A DNA stretch of 64,000 nt from Zarea fungicola (Eukaryota > Ascomycota > Sordariomycetes > Hypocreales > Cordycipitaceae): the NCBI GenBank assembly GCA_900169235.1, contig FWCC01000219.1, positions 1-64,000 of the forward strand, in the 5' to 3' direction. A program made the position numbers and the translations under genes. Below are positions 55,626 through 64,000 of the stretch, piece after piece. Below the pieces are notes generated by a model, which was not told the origin of the DNA, did no database searches, and was given only the letters and a program-made list of their open reading frames with translations. Within the stretch, counting starts at the first letter, position 1. Each line of letters opens with the position of its first letter.

Positions 55626-58600
55626 TCTTGGAAGTATAGTGACCAGCATGCTGGAAATATTGAATGTTGAAGCAGGCTGTAATTCTCAATTTGACATTGT
55701 TCACTGCCCGACAAGTTGCTTTTCCTAGTCTCTGAATCGGTGAGTGGGATTTAAGAGCTCGGTTTGCGGGAGGCTCGCAGCATGTTACTGTAGTTGGGAA
55801 TCTCACCAGCACAGGCTGTGCCTAGGTTTCTAGGTTCCAAAAGTGCCAGAACGACGCCAATGTGAGGAGTAATGCGAGGAGTAATGCCTGCTTTTTGAGA
55901 AGGTGGTGACAGTTTCGCAGTTCAACAAGCCCGCACTTGCGAAACTTACATGTCAACTACAATTGCTACGTGATGTCGTGCTGGAGCCACGTATGGGACT
56001 GCGAATATCAGTCCAAGAGGTAAACTGTGTTGCGTATTGTATTGGCTTTCCTAGCTTTTGCAAGCAGTATGTGTAGCTTACCACCATGCATGTACTCACT
56101 CACTCAATCACTCACTCGACAGTTACCATAACCAGAAAAAAAATGTATCAAAAGTCCCTTTGTTACTACTAAGCCCAATTATAAGCACCCCCGTATCCAA
56201 TTCTAGTTTTTTGATAAATATGCACTGGTCTCGTGACGTTTTGTACTGTTGGCTTGTCGCATGCAAAGCGGATAACGGCGGCACGTTTCTTGGTCCGGTG
56301 TCTATGCACTGCCGTGCTTGACCAGTAAAAATAAGGCCATGTTCACAATTTGGCTGAAATGATTTACCAGTACAGTCAAATGAAAATCGGGCCTAGCAAC
56401 GTTTTACCTAACCAGCGCCACCAAGCAGGGGGCCACTCACTCACTGGACGGAGCAATGGAGTATGGATCCCCGTTTACGAGTCCATTGTTGCAGACCCGT
56501 GAGACCGTAAAAAATTTTCAGGGCTCCGCAGCATTTCTACCGTCCAAGTCGTACCTTTTGCCACTTCTATTTGCTGGTTTGTGGCTGTAACTTTGTATAC
56601 TCCATAGTTCTTTGGCCTGGTCCACCACGCAAAGAAATTACGGAGAAATAGAAAACGGGACTTCCTCTTTACTCAGTTGAATACGTTCAAACGCGGTGTT
56701 ATTTTGCAGCGGGGACCTTCACGGCTTGTTAGTTAGTGAGACAAGGTCTGCATAGCCTAGCGGGCGGCTGAACTCGGACCTGATCTTGGCTTGGCTGTGC
56801 AGCCCTCGTCTCTTCAATTCATAGCTATGTTCTAAAGCCCTCACCTTAGGAACGAGGAGATTCAGTACCAAAGCCTTTACAATGTATAGCATAGCAGATA
56901 ACGACGTCAGATTTTATTCTCACATCGGTGTGTGCTCGCTTAGAATCAACTACCTATTCATCTGTTGACAAGAAGAGAATCCAAAAGTGGCGCACAGATG
57001 AGGGCTGAGGCGTTTATTGATAGTAGCGAGTCAAATTATAGCTATTGCGGGAATATTGCGTTGCTGGGCTGAATTGCACAAGTCCAGGGAGCCTCTGTCG
57101 CGTGCCCAGTTTCAAATGTCAGTTGCAAACCAGGGACAAAAGGTCCTACTTTTATCTCGGTATTCCTATTTTCCTGGCTGCGGATCAACTGACATACTGG
57201 TAGGAAAGACGTCCAGCCGTAAAATAGGAGTAAGTTGGTAATAAATTAGTAGTAGTAATCTGCAATCAAAAATGCACGATTGACTGCTGCCTGACTGAAA
57301 AGACAAGGATTAAGATGGTGTGGTGGCGCGCTTCTTATTCTGGCTGCAACCACTCCTGTTCCACACCAAGCCAACTGTTGGCTGCATTTGCCAATTTTGG
57401 TCGTCTTAGTATGTACATCGCTCGCAGCATGCCGGCGTTCCGCCGCAGCATCAATATTCTTGTCCTGGCGTAGATGATGCGCATAGCTGCCGTGTGAAGC
57501 TATCTCTATCCATACACCCTTGCTCCAGCCGTTGCATTGCCGTGCTTGGGTCAAACCTCCATCTTTTTCCCCAGAAACGGTCCTCACGGACCTTGGTGCA
57601 GGACCCCGGTACCCTGACCAGCCTTGCAGCCGTGCCTTGAAAAGGCACAGCAACGTAACTGTACCAGTAATCACAGGATGAAATGTATTCCCAGGCCCCA
57701 TTGAGATTGCAGCGCAGGGGACTCGACATATATAGGAACGGGGAACTAGTTCTACTCCCAAAATGAGTCTGCTATCAAACGTGCATAACAAGTGAATCAG
57801 ATGCGTCGCAGAGGGCTGGGTGTACGGCGGGCATCTTGTTCATATCCGATGCGATTCGTACAGACCAAGGTGAAGTTATTTTTGTAATAGTATTAAATTC
57901 TACGGTAGAGGATATAATTCGTCAACAGACGCCAATTTTCCGATTGCCAAGGGCAAGAGTGTCCATATGAGACTACGTGACCAACTAGTAGTCCATCGCC
58001 CTGCAATGTATTCGGAGGAATGAGCGTCAGAGGGTTCAAGACCGTCAAGGCCATCAACTTCCGTTTCACTTAGCAGTGATATATTAGGTTGCGCTATCTT
58101 CATTTCAAAAATAAAAAAAATAAAATAAAAAATAAACCAAAAAGAGTTCTTCTGGGCAGACTGCGTGAAGAGGCTTATGGTTTTTCATTGGCAGTTGGTT
58201 CACCGCGAGATACAATGTCGGAGGGCCAGGCTGACATGCTGCAGGCCGAAACTTCAAGCTAATTAAGCATCAATTGTATCCGAGTCAAAGCGAGGAAGTT
58301 GTCACGATTTTTTTTTGGATTTTTTAATAACAAAACGTAAAAAAATAAGCCAAGCTAAAAAGTCGGCAGTGGAGTTTCGGGGGCATTTGTTTGTGGGCAA
58401 TATGCAGCACATATTGACGTCATGGCTATAGCAGGACTTAGCAGGTGGGGCATTGCAGGGGACGCCGCTTTTTTGTCCCATTGCAATGGATGGTGAGACA
58501 AGCATGGGAATCTGCAAATGCGACCAGCCGGTACTATTTGGGTATATCAATAACACTAAAATAGGGACATTCATGAGACTTTCTTGCGGAAAGCGGTTTA

Positions 58601-59213
58601 ATACAAGCATGGGTTTCCGGAAGCTGTCTGTCAAATCGGAAATACAACAACTGGCAGCGGACATGTCACGCGAGATGATGCCTATCTGGGACAGGAGCTT
58701 GACTGATGTGTTGTACATGTAAAGGGCTAGTTATTGGTTTAGCCAACTTGGCCTTGTCAATTAAACAGCAGGCTAAATATTTCCCATTGACGGTATATTG
58801 AGTATTACTTATTTTATCTTCTTTATGTTTTCCTTTTTGTTTCGGCTTACTTTACAACGTTGTCAAGAACCCTGCGACAATGTCGTTGCATCACAGAGTC
58901 GACGTCACAAACTGACTGTGGCCAAAAGCAGCGAGTCAGCTAGTGCTGAATCCAAAAAAAATCAGTTGGTGACACTTCCTTTCTACCCACAGCGGAGCCA
59001 TGTAGTCGTAAGCGGAGCCTCGTAGGCGGGAAGCCAATTACCAGTTGCCAGGGCCCTCTGGGCTTCGAGTCCACGAGCGTCACTAACAATTTAACAAACC
59101 ACTAAATAAATGATGAAACAAAGATAATAGGTGAGTTGCTCCGCACCAAGACTGTGCGCTACTTGGTACTTGACGGAGTGAGTCCCAGCTGTCGAGCTCG
59201 CTGCGACGGAGTA

Positions 59214-59238
59214 ACGGAGCACCGGAGCCGTGCTCCGT
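59214..59238. repeat. Short perfect inverted repeat
   Basis: ACGGAGCAC (59214-59222) and its exact reverse complement GTGCTCCGT (59230-59238) flank a 7-base loop. It lies in a group of CGGAG-type motifs. Confidence 0.85.
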
Positions 59239-59410
59239 ACTTTCATGCGCCATTACGTCGTTTTGGCGGGCAGGGGCTGGTGTTGGCAAAGCCTTGGCTT
59301 AATTCGCGCCCCGTTGGCTGAATACTCCGTCACTGTAATGTTCAGCTGCAGAGGAGCGTTGGTTGGGTTGAGATATAGACGCTGTTCAGACCTTGGATCG
59401 CTCACTGTAA

Positions 59411-59491
59411 GGGTCTTGTAGATGCAAGGGCGTCCTAGGAAGGTTTACCAGAGATTTGCATAATAAAGGGGTCTTGTAGATGCAAAGGCGT
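59411..59491. repeat. 23-bp direct repeat, two copies
   Basis: Two 23-mers at 59411-59433 and 59469-59491 differ at one position. Both begin GGGTCTTGTAGATGCAA. They are 58 bp apart start to start, in non-coding DNA. Confidence 0.9.
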
Positions 59492-60272
59492 GCTTGTACG
59501 GAGTACCGTCTGGCGCAACAAAGTTCTCGCGTGGGATTACTGGCGTGCGACGATCTCAAGTGCTTCTCCTTCTGCACGTATTTTAGATTTCTAGGAACTA
59601 GTAGTTAGGCTGAGCTAGCCGTTCTTGTCCCCGGCCGTGCACCTAATCAGTAAAGTGGCTGTTGCGTTCAAGGTACCTCTATGGGGCACTGGTCGGCTTA
59701 TCAAAGGTGCCCAGTGCTGGCCACCCGCTGTAATCTCTTGCTCCCACATGTACATTGCCCGCCTACAGACCTCTCCAGGCTCTCCAGGCGGTGCTACTTA
59801 TCTGTGGGCTGACATGAGAGACGAGATTTGGATGTGCATGTATCCAAGCCTCCTTTTCTCTGTACGGATGCCGCGCCGGGACAAGATACTTAGCACCCGG
59901 GAAATTAAAAGAAAAGAGATTTTGCATCTCTGGGCAAATAAGGAATTTTCTTTTACAATCAGGTTTGCAAAATAAACCCATGGCCAACCTCATTGCACAG
60001 GATGCTGCTTCCTCTGTACTGGTAGTACATGGCAAACCACGCTTCAGGTAGCAGCAGCCTGTCCAAGGGCGACGGACAGGATTTTGCCCCATTGCGGCGC
60101 TGATCTCGATGTGTGGTGCTGGATCGAGCCAGCTTACCTGCACTGTATCATAGGCGAGCCTGACGGTCGGCGTCGTCTAAGCTGAGCACCTGTGTATGGC
60201 AAGTATGGGTATTAATTAACTAAAGCAGCCAGAATACCTTGACCCCATTAATGCTACTTTTACCTTGTTTAT

Positions 60273-60292
60273 ATAATAAATAAATAAATAAA
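60273..60292. repeat. AATA microsatellite
   Basis: Four to five AATA units in the gene-free region. Confidence 0.75.
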
Positions 60293-61150
60293 CCGGCATC
60301 CTGCAACAACTGCAGGTTTTGTAGCCAAGCAACGGGTTTGATGCTTGCAGACACCTTGACTGGATGCAGGTCGTCGCAGCCCCGGAGGGCGCTGTATTAC
60401 AGGGCGGCGGGCGGTCGATCCACCAAAAACAACCCTCACTGTAAAAGCCCGCTAAGGACAGCCAATAGCGCCACCACCACTAGAACAGGGCTAAAGTTGA
60501 GCGACGGCAGGGTGGCGCCAGTGACTTGTCGCAGCAGGATATCCAGCTGCGAGTCGTCTCAAAGCGGTGTTGGCTTCCCCTGCCATTGGGAAGCTATGAA
60601 AATAGTGGCAAGAAATCATATTCAAATTCTCAGAATAAAATACATCACCCGCTGTTCAACTCCATATTCAGCAGGCAAATGAGCAGTTGCTGCTGTTGCC
60701 GTGCTATTTGCAAGCGGCCTCACTGCCACTGTTGCAAGTTGTACCCTGTTATCCCCACGCACGCCACCGCCGCCCGCTCCCTGGTCCTGCCAACCACTTA
60801 ACAACCCCAGCGCGGCGCTAAACCCAGTACGGACCTTGGTGGCCCCATTACTGTGCTGCCAAGGCCACGCCACATCCCACAACCATCTCCCTCACTTTAG
60901 CGTGCGTCGAAGCCTCTCAAGAACATCCTATCCTAATCCCATTCAGCAAAAATCAGAATGCGACGAAAGAGAGTGTGTGAGACTGAGAGAAAAACGGTCG
61001 GCTCATTCGTTCCCAGGCCCCGTCCCCACACATCTGCTCGGCTTGACTGCTTAAATGTTATCCGCTATCAACCTGCTTAACTCTGTACCTTGTTTATAAT
61101 AACTAAGGTCAACCCACCCCGTTCCTTCCCAATATAGCTATTTTGTTTCC

Positions 61151-61196
61151 CACCCTCTCTTCTCTCTCTCTCACTCTCTCTTCTTTTACACCAGTC
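61151..61196 (+). promoter_or_regulatory. Pyrimidine-rich promoter tract
   Basis: Nearly uninterrupted CT repeats (CCTCTCTTCTCTCTCTCTC type) about 170-215 bp upstream of the second permease ATG. CT-rich tracts just upstream of the transcription start are typical of well-expressed filamentous-fungal genes; that role is inferred. Confidence 0.5.
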
Positions 61197-61366
61197 CCAT
61201 TTCCTCCCCCGCCCTCCTCCTCCTTCTTCCACTTCCATAGACAAGTGTTGCCCTTTCTTGGTGACCTGTCTGATACCACTTTTCCACCTCGGCTGAAGCG
61301 CAATTCACTTTGCGCCTAGCCCCCGCCCATTATTTTGCATACCCAGTGCTTGTTGTAGTTGCAACC

Positions 61367-63134
61367 ATGGCGACGACCGACGATGAGAAGCACTCCAAAA
61401 AAGAGATGCCCGGCTCGCCTCCGAGCTTGGACGACGAGATTCACATCGCCGACAACGCCGACGGCCTCCACCGCCGTCTAAATAACCGTCAGATCCAGCT
61501 CATCGCCATTGGCGGCTCCATTGGTACTGCCCTCTTTGTCAGTATTGGTGGTGGTCTAGCCAAGGGTGGCCCCGCCAGCCTTCTGATCGCCTTTACTCTC
61601 TACCCCATGGTCCTCGGCCTCGTCAACAATTCGATGGCCGAGATGACTGTCCAGTATCCCGTCTCTGGTGGTTTCATTCGTCTCGCCGGCCACTTTGTCG
61701 ACGACGCTCTCGGCTTCATGGTTGGCTGGAACTTCTTCATCTACGAAGCTCTTCTTATTCCCTTTGAAATTACAGCCTTGAATCTCGTTATTAGCTTTTG
61801 GAATGAGCGCGTCAAAGATCCTGGCCCAACTGCTGGTATCTGCGCTGCCGTAATTATCTGCTATGCGTACGTTTCCCCCAAAACAGAAAGAAGAGGAAAT
61901 GAAGAAGAGAAAGCAAGTAAGCGAAACGAAAGAGAATCGGCTAACAAGTCTCTCCAGTGCTTTAAATATTCTCGCTGTCCGGGGCTATGGTGAAGCCGAA
62001 TTTTGGCTCTCTGGTGGCAAGGTCATCCTTCTCTTCATTCTATTTGCCTTTACCTTCATCACCATGGTCGGCGGTAACCCCCAGCACCACGCTTACGGCT
62101 TCACCAATTGGAAACACATCGCCTTTCAAACTTATCGCTCCGTTGGCGCCAAAGGCCGCTTCGAAGGCTTTCTCGGCGCCCTCTGGAGTGCTGGTTTTGC
62201 CGTCGTCGGCCCCGAGTACATATCCATGGTTTCCGCCGAAGCCAAGCGCCCTCGCATCTACATCAAGACTGCTTTCAAAACCATTTACTGGCGCTTCGGT
62301 CTCTTCTTTTTTGGCAGCGCTCTGGCTGTCGGCATCATTTTGGCCTGCGACAACCAACAACTCGTCGATATCAACCTCGGCACCGGCGGCAGTGCGGGTG
62401 CTGCCGCCTCCCCTTACGTCATTGCCATGAAAAATATGGGCGTCGACGTTCTCCCGCACATTGTCAACGCTCTCATGCTCACCTCCATCTTTTCTGCCGG
62501 CAATACCTACACCTACTGCGCTACTCGCTCCTTATACGGTCTCGCGCTCGAGGGCCGCGCCCCTCGCTTCCTGCGCAAGTGCAACAGCCGCGGTGTCCCC
62601 ATTTACTGCTTCCTAGTCGTCATGTGCTTCCCGTTTCTCTCCTTCCTCCAGGTCGGAAAGGGGTCGGCCGTTGTTGTCACCTGGTTCGTCGACCTTATCA
62701 CCGCCGGCGGCATCATTGACTACATTGTCATGTCCATCACCTTCATCTTCTACCATCGCGCATGCAAGGCACAGGGTGTCGACCGCAGAACCCTCCCCTA
62801 CTACGGTCGCTTCCAGCCGTATGGTGCCTATATTGCCATTTTTATTCAGGTCCTCATGACCCTATTTTACGGCTACACTGCCTTTGCTCCCACCACTGCT
62901 GAAAGCTTCTTTAAGAACTACACCATGCAGTGTCTGGCTCCCATCCTCTACTTTGGTTGGAAGATTGTCCACAAGACCAAGCTCAAGGACCCCAAGGAGG
63001 TTGATCTCGTCTGGGAGCGTCCCACCATCGATGCGTACGAGGCGAGCTTCACTGACCCCCCTGTGGGCTTCTGGCGCGAGATGCTTGCTCTCGTCGGTTA
63101 TAAGAAGAGACGTGTTCAAGCAATTGAAGGCTAG
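61367..63134 (+). CDS. YAT-family amino-acid permease 2
   Basis: Predicted 558-aa permease from exons 61367-61866 and 61958-63134 (91-nt intron with CTAAC branch site); the join gives CYAALNILAVRGYGEAEFW. TM1 reads IGGSIGTALFVSIGGGL, close to the usual YAT form. Also seen are MVGGNPQHHAYGFTNW, GPEYISMVSAEAKRPR and SAGNTYTYCATRSLYGLALEGRAP. General fungal amino-acid permeases such as Trichoderma INDA1 belong to this type. The N-terminus (MATTDDEKHSKKE) is hydrophilic and cytosolic. It resembles the permease at 53804 in layout, and both have the intron just before the GYGE/WYGE block, which points to common descent. It is separated from the cluster by 5.7 kb, so membership is doubtful. Confidence 0.88.
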
Positions 63135-64000
63135 ATTGCCTCATCATTGAAGATGAATAAATGGTGGCATTGTTTTGGACAAATGTGCAATTACATATAT
63201 CCGATATGTCTCCTTTTGAACACTTTTCTGTTTCTGCAAAAAGTATGAAAAACAAAACATGTCCCGACGTGTAAAGGTACCAGCGCCAACCATCTGGCAG
63301 AGGAGAAAATAACGGGAGCACATTGGGGGAAGCACGAGTTCCTACCAGGATTTCGGGGGACTTTCTTTTTTTACTTGTTAACTACTATACCCAAGGATAT
63401 ATATGACCAATGAGATTGATTACGATTTTTCATAAAATCTTGCTCCTCCATTTTAACGTGATCTATGATTAAACCATTAATAATAGTTCATAACGTATTT
63501 CTTTACAGAATGGATACACAGTATCAAACTCAATGATTGGCTTGTAGTTTTTGAAATCCATTTCCGAAGACTGCATTGCAAAGACACAGAGACAGAATGG
63601 ATTACTATTAATAGCGCTTGTTAAAAAGATTTCCTCTATTTCAGAATATATATGTCTATCTTTTTTTTGTTTCTCTTTTCCCTCTACCTCCGTTAACAGT
63701 CCACAAAAAGATGGAAAAGCTTTGGGCTAATTTAATTGTAATTATCTAAAAGGGTCCTCCAACCCCATTGCGCAACTACTCTTGTAGCCTTCATGTCAAG
63801 CCAAACCAAACCGTCGGGACCGATTGAAAAAAAAAGAAGAAAAAAACTAAAGAAAGATTTCCTTCCGTTCCAAAAAAAAGACAGCAGCCCTCATAAAAGG
63901 CTTTTTCCCCTTTTTCGCCATTCCATTGCGTCGTAGCTCTATCGATCTAGCCTGTGTTGGTATGCAAACAAACCATGACCATCAAATCATTGCAACTTTT
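63135..64000. other. AT-rich right edge
   Basis: 3' flank of permease 2 followed by AT-rich DNA with A-runs (near 63828-63850). No gene. An ATG near 63974 is followed by only about eight codons before the window ends and cannot be judged. Confidence 0.6.

Larger units (their letters stand above)
55626..61366. other. 5.7 kb gene-free region between two permeases
   Basis: No convincing gene on either strand. Open frames of up to 181 codons (57246-57791, minus) have no domain. Contents: TCACTCAC-like short repeats near 56095, A/T-rich tracts near 58110 and 58310, a group of CGGAG/CTCCG motifs (59171-59506), a perfect hairpin (59214-59238), a 23-bp direct repeat (59411 and 59469), an AATA microsatellite near 60273-60292 and a CT-rich tract (61151-61196) in the promoter of the second permease. 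Confidence 0.6.

Noticed and set aside
57246..57791. 181-codon minus-strand frame in the gene-free stretch
   Set aside because: No ATG in good context, no domain, mixed composition, and another frame of the same strand is also open.
63974..64000. ATG at the right edge as the start of a new gene
   Set aside because: Only about eight codons are visible; nothing can be concluded.
1..64000. CRISPR arrays, prokaryotic operons, rRNA genes, intact transposons
   Set aside because: None was seen. The tandem repeats found are short micro- and minisatellites without spacers, and no transposase, reverse transcriptase or integrase frame was recognised.

Overview
The window is nuclear DNA of a filamentous ascomycete (Pezizomycotina). 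A Sordariomycete, probably of the order Hypocreales, is my best guess from protein style, but no species can be fixed by eye. The evidence is short spliceosomal introns (mostly 50-100 nt, GTRNGT donors, GCTAAC/CTAAC-like branch sites close to the acceptor), well-spaced genes on both strands, and fungus-typical families: Zn2Cys6 regulator, CFEM-like secreted protein, Clr5-ankyrin protein, JEN-type and DHA2-type MFS transporters and YAT amino-acid permeases. I support 23 protein-coding genes. No rRNA, tRNA, CRISPR array or intact transposon was recognised. There is one 2-base N gap at 20349-20350.

Layout. 1-3850: no convincing gene. 3851-5801: JEN-type carboxylate transporter. 6229-14909: glycine-zipper protein, TenA-like protein, HAD phosphatase, TTC1-like TPR protein, CFEM-like secreted protein and the ASTRA subunit Asa1. 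14978-21644: Clr5-ankyrin protein, an orphan small gene, an alpha/beta hydrolase and 3'(2'),5'-bisphosphate nucleotidase. 21645-24290: gene-poor. 24291-43830: a mostly housekeeping block with DHA2 transporter, pantothenate synthetase, PlsB/DHAPAT-type acyltransferase, RNase P/MRP subunit Pop4, glutamine-dependent NAD+ synthetase, a GYF-domain protein and a TTC27/Emw1-like TPR protein.

44832-55625 is the most interesting part. Five adjacent genes form what looks like a self-contained amine or amino-acid utilisation cluster: aldehyde dehydrogenase (-), DAO-family flavoprotein oxidase (+), Zn2Cys6 regulator (+), a second DAO-family oxidase (-) and a YAT amino-acid permease (+). They are arranged as two divergent pairs around the regulator. 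The inferred flow is import by the permease, flavin-dependent oxidation of a C-N bond to an aldehyde (plus ammonia or an amine, and H2O2), then NAD(P)-dependent oxidation to the acid. The shared promoter of the dehydrogenase and first oxidase carries a perfect CCG-N4-CGG palindrome, the spacing bound by Uga3-type regulators. The substrate is not shown by the sequence.

55626-61366 is a 5.7 kb stretch without a convincing gene. It contains a group of CGGAG/CTCCG motifs, a short perfect hairpin and a 23-bp direct repeat. A second YAT permease follows at 61367-63134, and the right edge (63135-64000) is AT-rich non-coding DNA. Splice sites were placed by reading frame, consensus and family alignment from memory; transcripts would be needed to confirm them.
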